From: Mycobacterium sp. IS-1742
GTDB lineage: Bacteria > Actinomycetota > Actinomycetes > Mycobacteriales > Mycobacteriaceae
NCBI RefSeq assembly: GCF_001500125.1
Contig: NZ_LQIV01000034.1
Span: 291,741-355,740, forward strand
Direction: 5' to 3'
DNA: 64,000 nucleotides
The number at the start of each line of letters is the position of its first letter. Within the stretch, counting starts at the first letter, position 1. Positions 17,267-26,224 of this stretch are shown here, one piece after another. Made by a program: the position numbers and the translations under genes. The notes below the pieces were generated by a model. It did not search any database. It saw only the letters and a list, made by a program, of their open reading frames with translations, and was not told where the DNA came from.

Positions 17267-17330
17267 TTGCCGTCGGTCCGGCGGGACGTGACCGTGGTCT
17301 TGGGAAACACGTGAACAGGAAGGCTGATCG

Positions 17331-18311
17331 ATGACCACGACGCGAGCGGACATCGACACGATCAGCGACGCGGTGCAGCTGGCGTGCCGGGCTCCGTCTG
17401 TGCACAACAGCCAGCCGTGGCGCTGGGTCGCCGACCGGTCCGGGCTGCAGCTCTTCCTCGACACCGACCGGCTGGTCGCGACCGACCAGTCCGGTCGAGA
17501 GGCGGTCCTGAGTTGCGGCGCCGTTCTGGACCATCTGCGGGTGGCCATGGCGGCCGGCGGCTGGATCGCCCACATCGACCGCTATCCCAATCCGAACGAC
17601 CACCTGCACCTGGCCGCCATCGACTTCTCGCCGATGTCCTATGTGACCGACGGCCACCGCGCCCGCGCCGAGGCGATCGCGCGCCGCTTCACCGATCGGC
17701 TGCCGTTCGGGCCGCCGCCGGACTGGGACTCGCTGGAGATCCTGCTGCGGGAGGCGATCGACGAGTCGGTGGCGATGCTCGACGTCGTGGCCGACGACGC
17801 CCGGCCGCAACTGGCGGAGGCCTCACAGCTCACCGAGTCGCTGCGGCTCTACGACTCCCAGTACCACGCCGAACTGGCTTGGTGGACCGGCTGGTTGGCG
17901 GTGTCCGACGGCATACCGCACAGCTCCCTGGTATCGGCCGCGGAGAGCGACCGCGTTGACATCGGCCGTCACTTCCCGGTCACCCACGGCGCAGCCGAGC
18001 GGCGCATGAGCGTGCCGGAGGATCACTCGAAGGTGCTGGTCATCTCGGCGCACGACGACACGCGCCGCGACGTGCTCGGCTGCGGTGAGACGCTGTCGCA
18101 GGTGCTGTTGGAGGCGACGTTGGCCGGCATGGCCACCTGCACGCTGACCCATCTCACCGAACTGCGCGCCAGCCGCGACATCATCTCCGCACTGGTCGAC
18201 CGCGACCTCCCGCAGGTGCTGGTCCGTGTCGGAGCGGCTCCCGCCTACGATCCCGTCCCGCCGCCGACGCCCCGGCGGCGTCTCGACGACGTCCTCGAGG
18301 TGCGGTTGTGA
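17331..18311 (+). CDS. Acg-family nitroreductase-like FMN protein (Rv3131/Rv2032 type)
   Basis: The 326-residue protein has the Acg-family hallmark near its start, CRAPSVHNSQPWRW, followed by a long divergent nitroreductase fold ending LVRVGAAP. Rv2032 (acg) and Rv3131 are known DosR regulon members. Structures of the family show a lidded flavin site, and its activity on nitro compounds is doubtful. AGGAAGG precedes the ATG. Its stop overlaps the devR GTG start (GTGA), so it and devR form an operon downstream of two DosR boxes. Confidence 0.9.
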   Translation: MTTTRADIDTISDAVQLACRAPSVHNSQPWRWVADRSGLQLFLDTDRLVATDQSGREAVLSCGAVLDHLRVAMAAGGWIAHIDRYPNPNDHLHLAAIDFSPMSYVTDGHRARAEAIARRFTDRLPFGPPPDWDSLEILLREAIDESVAMLDVVADDARPQLAEASQLTESLRLYDSQYHAELAWWTGWLAVSDGIPHSSLVSAAESDRVDIGRHFPVTHGAAERRMSVPEDHSKVLVISAHDDTRRDVLGCGETLSQVLLEATLAGMATCTLTHLTELRASRDIISALVDRDLPQVLVRVGAAPAYDPVPPPTPRRRLDDVLEVRL

Positions 18312-18967
18312 CGGGAGAGCCCGTGACGGTGTTCCTCGTCGACGATCACGAGGTGGTGCGTCGCGGCCTGATCGACGTGCTCAGCGCCGAACCGGACCTC
18401 GAGGTGATCGGTGAGGCCGGCTCGGTCTCGGAGGCATTGGCACGCATCCCGGCGCTGCGGCCCCAGGTCGCCGTACTCGACGTCCGGCTGCCCGACGGCA
18501 ACGGCATCGAGCTGTGCCGCGACCTGCTGTCGCGGTTGCCGGATCTGCGCTGTCTGATGTTGACCTCGTTCACCTCCGACGAGGCGATGGTGGACGCCAT
18601 CCTCGCCGGCGCCAGCGGTTACGTCGTCAAGGACATCAGGGGCATGGAACTCGCCAAGGCGATCAAGGAGGTCGGCGCGGGCCGGTCCCTGCTCGACAAC
18701 CGCGCCGCCGCCGCGCTGATGGTCAAACTGCGTGGGGCCGCCGAACACTCCGATCCGCTGTCCGCGCTCAGCGACCAGGAGCGGGTCCTGCTCGGGCTGC
18801 TCGGCGAGGGCCTGACCAACAAGCAGATCGCCGCCCGGATGTTCCTGTCGGAGAAGACCGTGAAGAACTACGTGTCGCGGCTGCTCGCCAAGCTCGGCGT
18901 GGAACGCCGCACCCAGGCCGCGGTGTTCGTGTCGAGACTCGACCGCACGCACGGCCACACCGGCTGA
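18308..18967 (+). CDS. devR: Dormancy response regulator DevR/DosR
   Basis: The 219-residue NarL-type regulator matches M. tuberculosis DevR over long stretches that I recognise, including FLVDDHEVVRRGL, the phospho-acceptor VAVLDVRLPDGNG (Asp58 from this start) and the recognition helix LTNKQIAARMFLSEKTVKNY. The GTG at 18308 overlaps the previous stop; a GTG at 18323 would give a start closer to that of the tuberculosis protein. DosR boxes across the whole region suggest it controls this island. No devS or dosT kinase gene is adjacent, in contrast to the devR-devS operon of M. tuberculosis. Confidence 0.95.
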   Translation: MTGEPVTVFLVDDHEVVRRGLIDVLSAEPDLEVIGEAGSVSEALARIPALRPQVAVLDVRLPDGNGIELCRDLLSRLPDLRCLMLTSFTSDEAMVDAILAGASGYVVKDIRGMELAKAIKEVGAGRSLLDNRAAAALMVKLRGAAEHSDPLSALSDQERVLLGLLGEGLTNKQIAARMFLSEKTVKNYVSRLLAKLGVERRTQAAVFVSRLDRTHGHTG

Positions 18968-18976
18968 ACCGCCGGC

Positions 18977-19981
18977 TCACTCGAAGGGTGAACCGTCCAG
19001 CCACGTGACGACGTCGCCAAGCGGTCGGCGGGGGGTCGACGGCAGGGGATCGGCGTTGACCGGCGCCCAGCCGGCCCGGAAGAGCAGCTGGGGGAAGGCG
19101 CCGTCGCCGAAGACCTCGGTCCGCACGGCGGCGCGCGTGGCGGGGATCTCGAGCGGCTCGGTGACCGGGCACGTCGCCAGCCCGAGTGCCGTGGCGGTGA
19201 GCAGCACCAGGCTGGTCGCTTCGCCGGCGCGCAGCCGTGCCAGCTCGTCGTCGGTGGCGGTGCCGAGGGCGAGCAGCACGGCGTTGTCGTCGGCCGGACC
19301 GGCGTCTGCCGGCTGATCGAGTGCGGCGCCGACGAACAACCGCCCGGGGACGCGTGCCTCGGGAACCGACACGGGGATGCTGCGGGCGGGCACACCGGCG
19401 GTGGACGCGTGCCGTCCACTCCACAGCGACAGCTCGTCGCGGTAGTCCGGATCCGAGACGTGCTCCCAGACGGCCTGCGCCACGACGGCCCGGAAGTCGG
19501 TGGTGGGCTCCACCCGGCGCATGGACACCCCCGCTCGTGCGGCGCGGGCGCCCATCAGGGCGATGTCACCGACGGCGACCGGCCAGGCGCTGAAATGCCT
19601 GCGGTCGGTCCGCCGCCGCGGAATCGCCGCCGCAAGCGCGATGTCGACCTCGCTCGGGGCCTGGCGGTGCATCTCGATCGCAGCCAGGTGAAGGGGCTGC
19701 GCGGGATTGGGGAACCGGTGGACCACCGAACGCCAGCCCAGTGCGGACAGAGCGGTCACGCAGTGGTTCAGCGCGGCGCCGCAGCTGATCAGGAGCTCGC
19801 GGCCGTCGGGATCGGTGTGTGACAGGTGCGGAGGCTGCTCCGCGTACAGGTGCACGCTGTTGTCTCCGACGCGCCAGCGCCACGGCTGCGAATTGTGGAT
19901 GGAGGGTGCGCGAACCGCCAGCGAGAGAGCGACGTGCACGGTGTCCTTATCCGGGCCCGGTGCGGTGGTGCCGACGGTCAT
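18977..19981 (-). CDS. Acg-family nitroreductase-like FMN protein, second copy
   Basis: The 334-residue protein is a diverged paralogue of the gene at 17331, sharing VRAPSIHNSQPWRW, the ISCGAALNH segment and the nitroreductase core. It is convergent with devR, leaving 9 bases between stops. The ATG at 19981 is supported by GGAGGCGCGCC upstream and by alignment with the paralogue; the open frame runs on to 20254 through the DosR box region, which is not coding. A DosR box lies about 78 bp upstream. Confidence 0.88.
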   Translation of the reverse strand: MTVGTTAPGPDKDTVHVALSLAVRAPSIHNSQPWRWRVGDNSVHLYAEQPPHLSHTDPDGRELLISCGAALNHCVTALSALGWRSVVHRFPNPAQPLHLAAIEMHRQAPSEVDIALAAAIPRRRTDRRHFSAWPVAVGDIALMGARAARAGVSMRRVEPTTDFRAVVAQAVWEHVSDPDYRDELSLWSGRHASTAGVPARSIPVSVPEARVPGRLFVGAALDQPADAGPADDNAVLLALGTATDDELARLRAGEATSLVLLTATALGLATCPVTEPLEIPATRAAVRTEVFGDGAFPQLLFRAGWAPVNADPLPSTPRRPLGDVVTWLDGSPFE

Positions 19982-20058
19982 GGCGCGCCTCCTCCGATAA
20001 GTCAAAGTTCCTGAGCGGGAACACTTCCGACTACATCGCGTGGCCGCCGAACGGGATA

Positions 20059-20072
20059 GGGACCATCGGCCC
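20059..20072. promoter_or_regulatory. DosR box upstream of second nitroreductase
   Basis: GGGACCATCGGCCC matches 11 of 14 core positions, and the following GAA fits the flank. It is the only good box in the 118-bp gap between the nitroreductase start (19981) and the end of the ATPase gene (20100). Confidence 0.65.
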
Positions 20073-20099
20073 GAATGCGACGGCGAATGGCCCCGGGGT

Positions 20100-22424
20100 T
20101 CAGGACGCGGGTTCATCCTCGGCGAGGGTGAAGTAGTTCTCTTCTTCCTGCACGAAGTGCAGCCGCAGCAGCGTGTACAAACCGTAGAGACACGCCAGCA
20201 GGTCGTCGACCTGGTCGGGCTGGATGGCGCCGGCCGATCGGGCGAGGCCGACATGTGCGCCGATACGGTCGGCGAGCCGCTGGATCTCGGCGTGGGTGCG
20301 GCTCATGGTGGCGGTGGCCTCACCACTGCCCAACGGGCGGGCCAACGCGGGATACAGCTCGTTCTCCTCGGCCAGTTCATGCGGCAGGATCCGGTCGGTG
20401 AGCAACCGGTGAACGGTGGTCAGCGAATCCAGTGCGGCGGCGTCGGGTGCTGCGGCAAGCCGGTCGGCACTGTCGCGCAGCAGGGGGAGTGTCTCGCGAA
20501 GCTCATCGTGTTCAGCGGCGAAACGCCGCAGCAGCTGCTCGGTCGCGGGCGGCAGATCCATTGCCGAGCCGGGGTTCCCGCGCAGCGCGCGCAGCGCATT
20601 GAGGATCACCGCGACGTCGATGCCCTCCTGCAGGAGGGCGCCGACCGGCGGCGGTAGCCAGCCGAAGGCCGCGACCACCATTGCCAGGAGCGACAGACTC
20701 ATGCCCACCACGGCACTCTGCACGGCGATGCGCCGCGACCAGCGGGCCACGTCCATCGCGTCGGCGAGGCGGTCGACCCGATCGGTCGTCAGCACGATGT
20801 CGGCGGCCTCCGAGGACGCGGTCGCCCCTCGCGCACCCATCGCGACACCCACGGTCGCCGCAGCCAGCGCCGGGGCGTCGTTGATCCCGTCACCCACCAT
20901 CACCGTCACCGCGCGTTCGCGTTCGGCGCGCACCGCGGCGACCTTGTCCGCCGGTGTCTGCTCGGCGTACACCTCGTCGAGCCCCAGCACGGTGGCGACC
21001 TCGCGGGCCGGCTCGGCGCGGTCGCCGGTCAGCATCACCAGCCGGTTCAGTCCTGCCGCCCGCAACCGGCGCATGGTGCGGGGTGCGTCGCGGCGCAACG
21101 GATCCCGCAGCAGCACCGCACCGGCCGCCTCGCCCTCGACGCTCACCCACGCGATCGCCGCACCGTCCAGACCGGCCCGGTTGAGGACGCCGCGATGCCA
21201 GTCGCCGGCCGTGCCTGCGGCGTCCAGCTTTCCCACCGAGACGCGACGGCCGTCGAGGGTGGCGGTGACGCCCCGGCCGGGTTCTTCGAGCACATCGGTG
21301 GGAAGTGACAGCGTCAGGCCGCGGTTGAGCGCCTCGGTGACGATGGCCTCGGCCAGTACGTGCGGGGAGAGCTGGTCCACCGACGCCGCCTGCCGCAGCA
21401 CCTCGGTCGGCTCGCGGCCGGGAGCGGCGGCCACATCGACGACCGCCGGACGCCCCATTGTCAGGGTGCCGGTCTTGTCCATCACCAAAGTGGTTGCCTG
21501 GCCGAGGTTCTCGAGCGCCCCGCCGCTGCGGATGATCACCCCGGTGCGGGTGGCCCGCGACAATCCCGAGACGATCGCGACGGGGGCAGCCAGGAGCAAC
21601 GGACACGGGGTGGCCACCACGAGGACCGCGACCGCTCGCACCGCTGAACCGCCGGCCAGCCATGCCGCGCCGGCCAGCAGCAGCGTCAGCGGCAGGAACC
21701 AGGCCGCGTAGCGGTCGGCCAACCGCACCAGGGGTGCGCTCTCCGCGCCGGCCTGACGGGCCAGTCGCACGATCCCGGCATAGGTGCTGTCCTCGGCGGT
21801 GGCGCCCGCGCACAATTCGAACGCTCCGCCGGCGTTGACCACACCGCTGCGGACCGGTTCGCCGACCGCATGCTCGACCTGGAGCGGCTCGCCGGTCAAC
21901 GCGGACTCGTCGAGCACCGCCACCACGTCGAGCACCCGGCCGTCGACGGGCACCACCTCGCCCGGCCCGACGATCAGTACGTCATCGGGGGCGACCTCGT
22001 CCAGCGGGATCACGCTGACCTGCATGCCGATCCGCCGCCGTGCGAACCGTGGGGCCCGCTCCAGCAGCGCTCGCAGGTCGTGGGAGGCGCGGCGCGTGGC
22101 GGCGGCGTCCAGCGCGCGGCCACCGGCCAGCATCACCGCGACCAGCGCTCCGGCCAGATATTCCTCCACCAGCAGAGTGCCGACGAGCGACAGCACCGCG
22201 ATGACGTCGACGCCGAGCCGTCCCCGACGCAACCCCGCCGCGACCCACACCACCGCAGGCGCCACCGCGAGCACCGTGCCCGCGATCCAGCACGCGTCGG
22301 CGACAGACCGCCATCCGGCCAGCCACGCGATGCCGCCCGCGGCGAGCGCCGCCACGGTGAGCACCACCAACGCCGGCTCGAGCAGCGGACGAAGCCGCGA
22401 GACCCACCGAATCCGCCCGCCCAT
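20100..22424 (-). CDS. P1B-type metal ATPase with C-terminal hemerythrin domain (P1B-5-like)
   Basis: The 774-residue protein has the actuator motif TGEP (177-180), a transmembrane metal-site motif TPCP (272-275) in place of CPC, the phosphorylation motif DKTGT (316-320), and the hinge GDGINDAP. After the last membrane segments (to about 634) follows a hemerythrin-like four-helix domain with EHDELRE, HRLLTDRILPHELAEE, THAEIQRL and LHFVQEEE, giving the His/Glu ligands for a di-iron site. This layout matches the P1B-5 group (Nia of Sinorhizobium meliloti), linked to iron and nickel export. No N-terminal metal domain is seen. GTG at 22427 is an alternative start. Confidence 0.9.
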   Translation of the reverse strand: MGGRIRWVSRLRPLLEPALVVLTVAALAAGGIAWLAGWRSVADACWIAGTVLAVAPAVVWVAAGLRRGRLGVDVIAVLSLVGTLLVEEYLAGALVAVMLAGGRALDAAATRRASHDLRALLERAPRFARRRIGMQVSVIPLDEVAPDDVLIVGPGEVVPVDGRVLDVVAVLDESALTGEPLQVEHAVGEPVRSGVVNAGGAFELCAGATAEDSTYAGIVRLARQAGAESAPLVRLADRYAAWFLPLTLLLAGAAWLAGGSAVRAVAVLVVATPCPLLLAAPVAIVSGLSRATRTGVIIRSGGALENLGQATTLVMDKTGTLTMGRPAVVDVAAAPGREPTEVLRQAASVDQLSPHVLAEAIVTEALNRGLTLSLPTDVLEEPGRGVTATLDGRRVSVGKLDAAGTAGDWHRGVLNRAGLDGAAIAWVSVEGEAAGAVLLRDPLRRDAPRTMRRLRAAGLNRLVMLTGDRAEPAREVATVLGLDEVYAEQTPADKVAAVRAERERAVTVMVGDGINDAPALAAATVGVAMGARGATASSEAADIVLTTDRVDRLADAMDVARWSRRIAVQSAVVGMSLSLLAMVVAAFGWLPPPVGALLQEGIDVAVILNALRALRGNPGSAMDLPPATEQLLRRFAAEHDELRETLPLLRDSADRLAAAPDAAALDSLTTVHRLLTDRILPHELAEENELYPALARPLGSGEATATMSRTHAEIQRLADRIGAHVGLARSAGAIQPDQVDDLLACLYGLYTLLRLHFVQEEENYFTLAEDEPAS

Positions 22425-22547
22425 CACACACCGAGTCGGGCTGGGACGGCGGGCGGGCGTCGTCTTCTCGTCATCGTCGTCTCCGAGATCAGCGTCGTCG
22501 GGTGCTGACTACACCGGTATCCGACCACCGCCGGATCGGCGTCGCTA

Positions 22548-22561
22548 GGGACGGAAGTCCC
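22548..22561. promoter_or_regulatory. DosR box between ATPase and SRPBCC genes
   Basis: GGGACGGAAGTCCC matches 12 of 14 core positions. It lies 124 bp from the ATPase start and 85 bp from the SRPBCC start, which diverge from this region, so both may be controlled. Confidence 0.7.
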
Positions 22562-22645
22562 CGCTGTGGGGGCCGTTCGCACAGGGCGACGCAGAAAGGA
22601 CCACCGGCCCTAGCGGATGGGGACGGGGCGGAGAAGGCTGAACAC

Positions 22646-23323
22646 ATGACGAATGGTGTGGTGAAACTGGGTGCCACTGGGGCCCTGCTCTACGCGGCGA
22701 GGCGCTACTTCCGCGACTGGGGCACCACCAAAGCCGAATCCGGCAGCCACTTACCCGGTGACCGACTGGTGCATCCGCCGGTGATCCAAGCCACCGAGGC
22801 GGTGTGGATCGATGCGCCCGCCGAGGCGACGTGGCCGTGGCTGGTCCAGATGGGCCAGGACCGGGGTGGCCTCTACAGCTACGAGCGAGTCGAGAACAGC
22901 CTGGGTCTGAAGTACCGCAACGCCGGCCAGCTGCACGAGGAGTGGCAGCACCTCGCGGAGGGCGACACGGTGAGGCTGGCGCCGAAGGGCTGGCTGGGAC
23001 TGGACGACGGCGTCGAGATGCGGGTCGCCGAACTCGCCGAGGGGCAGACGATCGTGCTGTTCGCCGAACCGCCTGGGGTGCCGTGGACGGTGGTGTGGTC
23101 GTTCCACCTGATGCCCCGCGGACAGGACCGCTGCAGATTGCTCATCCGGTCTCGTCTGGGGTTACGTCACCCCGGCGAGGTGATGCTCGCCGAACTGTTC
23201 GGGCCGGCGAGGGCGTTGCTCACCCGGGGCATGCTCATCGGCATCAAGCGTCGCGCGGAGAGCTACCGACAGGCCGAGGCGGCCGCGGCCGCGGCGAGCG
23301 CGCAGGCGCACCGCGTCGGTTAG
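22646..23323 (+). CDS. SRPBCC-family protein with N-terminal hydrophobic segment
   Basis: The 225-residue protein starts with a short hydrophobic stretch (VVKLGATGALLYAARRYF) and continues as a START-like domain (IDAPAEATWPWLVQMGQDRGG, VVWSFHLMP), with an Ala-rich C-terminal helix. GGAGAAGG upstream fixes the ATG at 22646. It lies downstream of the DosR box at 22548 and its stop overlaps that of the convergent PNPOx-like gene. Ligand and role are unknown. Confidence 0.78.
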   Translation: MTNGVVKLGATGALLYAARRYFRDWGTTKAESGSHLPGDRLVHPPVIQATEAVWIDAPAEATWPWLVQMGQDRGGLYSYERVENSLGLKYRNAGQLHEEWQHLAEGDTVRLAPKGWLGLDDGVEMRVAELAEGQTIVLFAEPPGVPWTVVWSFHLMPRGQDRCRLLIRSRLGLRHPGEVMLAELFGPARALLTRGMLIGIKRRAESYRQAEAAAAAASAQAHRVG

Positions 23324-23751
23324 CTCGCCGTGCCGGGTCCGAACGTGAACCGCCGGCCGGTGACGGTCAGCGGCCGGATGCGGACGTAGTGCTGCTTCGC
23401 CGTCGATGTCCACGGAAGTAGCTGCCCCCGTTCGGCTTCGGCCAACTCGTCGTCATCGTGGAGGATCTTGGCCACCCCCTTGACCACGACGCTCCAGCCT
23501 TCGGCGACGTTGTGGTCGTCGGCCTCGAACAGCACGTTGTGGTTGATCGCCGTGCTCACCAGCTTGGTTCCCTCCGCCGTCCGGAACAGCACGGTGCGCC
23601 GCTGAACCACGAAGTTGACCGGGAAGATCTCGGGCTGGCCGTCGACGCTCGTGACGAGTCGCCCGAGGGTCACAGCCGACAAGAGGTTCCAGCATTCGCT
23701 CAGGGACAGGACGGAGACCGGCGCGGATCCGGATCTGGTTTCGTCGGACAT
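23320..23751 (-). CDS. Pyridoxamine 5'-phosphate oxidase-like flavin-binding protein
   Basis: The 143-residue split-barrel protein follows the Rv3129/Rv0080 pattern: a first helix LSECWNLLSAVTLGRLVTSV, the IFPVNFVVQRRTVLFRTAEGTKL strand pair and an EGWSVVVKGVA strand. Rv3129 and Rv0080 are DosR regulon members, and a DosR box lies 93 bp upstream. An upstream in-frame ATG near 23809 would add about 20 residues of unrelated sequence; neither start has a strong ribosome binding site. The physiological reaction is unknown. Confidence 0.85.
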   Translation of the reverse strand: MSDETRSGSAPVSVLSLSECWNLLSAVTLGRLVTSVDGQPEIFPVNFVVQRRTVLFRTAEGTKLVSTAINHNVLFEADDHNVAEGWSVVVKGVAKILHDDDELAEAERGQLLPWTSTAKQHYVRIRPLTVTGRRFTFGPGTAS

Positions 23752-23843
23752 GGCTGCGACGCTATCGCGGCCCCTCGACCCATCGTCGACCTCTCGCTCC
23801 ACAGCCATGGCACGAGTGTCGGTGACAGGCTCCGCGGACAACA

Positions 23844-23857
23844 GGGTCCAAAGTCCC
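23844..23857. promoter_or_regulatory. DosR box between PNPOx-like and DUF1918 genes
   Basis: GGGTCCAAAGTCCC matches 12 of 14 core positions. It lies 93 bp from the minus-strand start at 23751 and 109 bp from the plus-strand start at 23966 and can serve both. Confidence 0.72.
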
Positions 23858-23965
23858 CACCGACGGAGGGCCGTCGGGACGTTCGACCCGCCGGCTGGTG
23901 TCCTCCTGCCCTTACCCGCCGGACGCGTGGCCGACGACAGTGGTCCCCAGATGGAAGGGGATGCC

Positions 23966-24232
23966 ATGAAGGCCAAGGTGGGTGACTGGCTCGTCGTCAA
24001 GGGAACGGCGGTCGACCGACCCGAACACCGGGGGTTGATCACCGAGGTGCATTCCGAGGACGGCTCACCGCCGTACGTGGTGCGCTGGTTGGAGACCGAT
24101 CACGTGGCGACGGTGTTCCCGGGCCCGGATGCGGTGGTCCTCACCGCCGAAGAGCAACGCGCCGCCGACGAACGTGCACGTCACCGATTCGGAGCCGTGC
24201 AGTCCGCCATTCTCCACGGCGACGAGAAGTAG
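23966..24232 (+). CDS. DUF1918 family protein (Rv0569-like)
   Basis: The 88-residue protein reads MKAKVGDWLVVKG, then HRGLITEVHSEDGSPPYVVR and a W-x-x-T-DH segment, the DUF1918 pattern. Rv0569 has the same size and belongs to the DosR regulon. GGAAGGGG nine bases before the ATG at 23966 decides the start; an ATG at 23951 overlaps that ribosome binding site. It is the first gene of a plus-strand set followed by a universal stress protein and an alcohol dehydrogenase. Confidence 0.9.
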   Translation: MKAKVGDWLVVKGTAVDRPEHRGLITEVHSEDGSPPYVVRWLETDHVATVFPGPDAVVLTAEEQRAADERARHRFGAVQSAILHGDEK

Positions 24233-24260
24233 TCGGCTTCCGCGGGGAGGGGTGGCTCGG

Positions 24261-25094
24261 ATGGGCGATCAACGGCGAGACTCGTCGGTGCTGGTGGGGA
24301 TCGACGGCTCCGACGCGGCGATCGGCGCCGCGACGTGGGCGGTGGAGGAGGCGGTCAGCCGATCCGTCCCTCTGACGCTCGTGTGCGTGATGAGGTCCCT
24401 GCATCCGTCCGCCGACGAGTATCAACGGGAACTGCACCACGCCGATGCGTCGCTTCGCGCCGCGCGCGCGGCGGTCGAGGCGACCGGGCGTCCGGTCAAG
24501 GTGGACACCGAGATCGCCACCGGCCAGCCCGCGGCGGTGCTCATCGCCCGCTCCCGGGACGCCGACCTCGTGTGCGTCGGATCGGTCGGTATCGGCCGGT
24601 ACGGGAGGTCTATATTGGGCTCCACCGCAACAGATCTCGCCGAACAGGCGCACTGCCCGGTGGCGGTGATCCGGCCCGCCGAGACCGGCGATCCCGGCGA
24701 CGTCCGCTGGATCGTCGCCGGGGCGAAGGGAACACGCGAGGACGAGGCGGTCATCGAAGGCGCGGTGCGCGAAGCGCGACTGCGCAGGCTCCCGGTGCTC
24801 CTCCTCGGTCGGCCACCTCGCGGTGGCGCCGAGATCGGCGAACTCGACCGCACCGTCGCGCAGTGGCGAAGGAGCTTCGAGGACGTCCACATCTATCCCG
24901 TCGCCGTGCCGGGGAGCGTCGCCGACTTCGTCCGCGAGCACGACGAACCGATCGACCTGGCGGTGATCGGCGCCACGGACGCCGGCGAACTCGCGGCGAT
25001 CCTGGGCCCGTACGGACATCCGGTGTTCCCGCACGGACGTTCGTCGGTCCTCGTGATCAGGATCCCCTCCGAACGCCCGGACCGCCCGCGGTGA
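24261..25094 (+). CDS. Universal stress protein, tandem USP domains
   Basis: The 277-residue protein has a first USP domain (SVLVGIDGSDAAIGAATW through CVGSVGIGRYGRSILGSTAT) with an intact nucleotide loop. The second half is degenerate (VIGATDAGELAAILGPYG), with no clear G-rich loop. GGGGAGGGG precedes the ATG. Its stop overlaps the GTG start of the alcohol dehydrogenase, implying coupled translation. It belongs to the transcript downstream of the DosR box at 23844. Confidence 0.92.
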   Translation: MGDQRRDSSVLVGIDGSDAAIGAATWAVEEAVSRSVPLTLVCVMRSLHPSADEYQRELHHADASLRAARAAVEATGRPVKVDTEIATGQPAAVLIARSRDADLVCVGSVGIGRYGRSILGSTATDLAEQAHCPVAVIRPAETGDPGDVRWIVAGAKGTREDEAVIEGAVREARLRRLPVLLLGRPPRGGAEIGELDRTVAQWRRSFEDVHIYPVAVPGSVADFVREHDEPIDLAVIGATDAGELAAILGPYGHPVFPHGRSSVLVIRIPSERPDRPR

Positions 25095-26107
25095 CTGTGC
25101 AGACCATGCATGCCTGGCGGATACGCGTTCCGGGGCCGATGGGCACACGGCCGCTCGAGTGGAGCGCCACCGAGGTGCCCGAACCCGGTGACGGCGAGCT
25201 CCTGATCGCCGTCCGGGCCTGCGGGGTGTGCCGCACCGACCTGCACATCGCAGAGGGTGATCTGTCCGTCCACCGTCACCACGTGACGCCCGGACACGAG
25301 GTCGTGGGCGAGGTCGTCGGGCTGGGCACCGGCGTCGACGCTCAGTTCGCGGTCGGCGACCGGGTCGGCGTGGCCTGGCTCCGGCACACCTGCGGACAGT
25401 GCCGCTACTGTCTGCGCGGGCAGGAGAACCTGTGCCCCCGGTCGCGTTACACCGGATGGGACGCCGACGGTGGCTACGCCGAATTCACCACGGCGCCCGC
25501 GGCGTTCGTGCACCGACTGCCGTCCGGTTACACCGACACCGAGTTGGCACCGCTGCTGTGTGCGGGAATCATCGGATACCGGTCGCTGCTGCGGGCGGAC
25601 CTGCCGCCCGGCGGCCGGTTGGGTATCTACGGATTCGGTGGCAGCGCCCACATCACCGCGCAGGTGGCGGTGGCGCAGGGCGCCGAGGTTCACGTCATGA
25701 CCCGAGGGGAGCGGGCACGGGAGCTGGCGCGGGGGCTGGGCGCCGCGTCGGTGCAGGACGCCGACGAGCCGCCCCCGGTGAAGCTGGATGCCGCGATCCT
25801 CTTCGCCCCGGTGGGGGACCTGGTGCTGCCCGCGCTCGAGGGTCTCGACCGCGGGGGGACGCTCGCCATTGCGGGCATACACCTCAGCGACATCCCGGCT
25901 CTGCACTATCAGCGCCACCTGTTCCAGGAGCGTCAGGTGCGGTCGGTGACCGCGAACACCCGCGCGGACGCCCGGGCATTCCTCGAATTCGCCGGCCGCC
26001 ACCACATCGAGGTGACCAGCCCCGAGTACCCCTTGGACCGTGCGGACGCCGCGCTCGACGATCTGAGCGCCGGCCGAATCGCAGGCGCCGCGGTCCTGCT
26101 CGTCTGA
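25091..26107 (+). CDS. Zinc-dependent alcohol dehydrogenase (AdhA/AdhB-type)
   Basis: The 338-residue medium-chain dehydrogenase has the catalytic zinc ligands in ACGVCRTDLHIAEG and GHEVVGEVVG, the four structural zinc cysteines in CGQCRYCLRGQENLC, and a nucleotide fold GIYGFGGSAHITAQVA. It resembles the subfamily of zinc alcohol dehydrogenases that oxidise primary alcohols or reduce aldehydes. GTG at 25091 overlaps the USP stop; ATG at 25106 is an alternative. An enzyme of this type in a hypoxia island could help recycle NADH; that is inference. Confidence 0.92.
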   Translation: MTVQTMHAWRIRVPGPMGTRPLEWSATEVPEPGDGELLIAVRACGVCRTDLHIAEGDLSVHRHHVTPGHEVVGEVVGLGTGVDAQFAVGDRVGVAWLRHTCGQCRYCLRGQENLCPRSRYTGWDADGGYAEFTTAPAAFVHRLPSGYTDTELAPLLCAGIIGYRSLLRADLPPGGRLGIYGFGGSAHITAQVAVAQGAEVHVMTRGERARELARGLGAASVQDADEPPPVKLDAAILFAPVGDLVLPALEGLDRGGTLAIAGIHLSDIPALHYQRHLFQERQVRSVTANTRADARAFLEFAGRHHIEVTSPEYPLDRADAALDDLSAGRIAGAAVLLV

Positions 26108-26143
26108 GCGTCCCAACGGACATGTCCACCGGCTCGCCGCCTC

Positions 26144-26157
26144 GGGACCAACGACCC
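26144..26157. promoter_or_regulatory. DosR box upstream of zinc-ribbon membrane protein
   Basis: GGGACCAACGACCC matches 11 of 14 core positions and lies 68 bp before the ATG at 26225, a usual distance for a DosR promoter. Confidence 0.62.
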
Positions 26158-26224
26158 TGGCGGTGGCGGCGTGGGTTTCCTACCGTCGGAAGCAGGAGCA
26201 CCACGCCCGACAGGGAGAACCGTC

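Noticed and set aside
17145..17810. Upstream extension of the Rv2004c-like frame to 17810.
   Set aside because: It runs antisense through the nitroreductase gene and the DosR boxes; known homologues begin at the position chosen here.
20008..20036. A second possible DosR site (GGGAACACTTCCG) closer to the nitroreductase start.
   Set aside because: It matches too few core positions; the site at 20059-20072 is much better.
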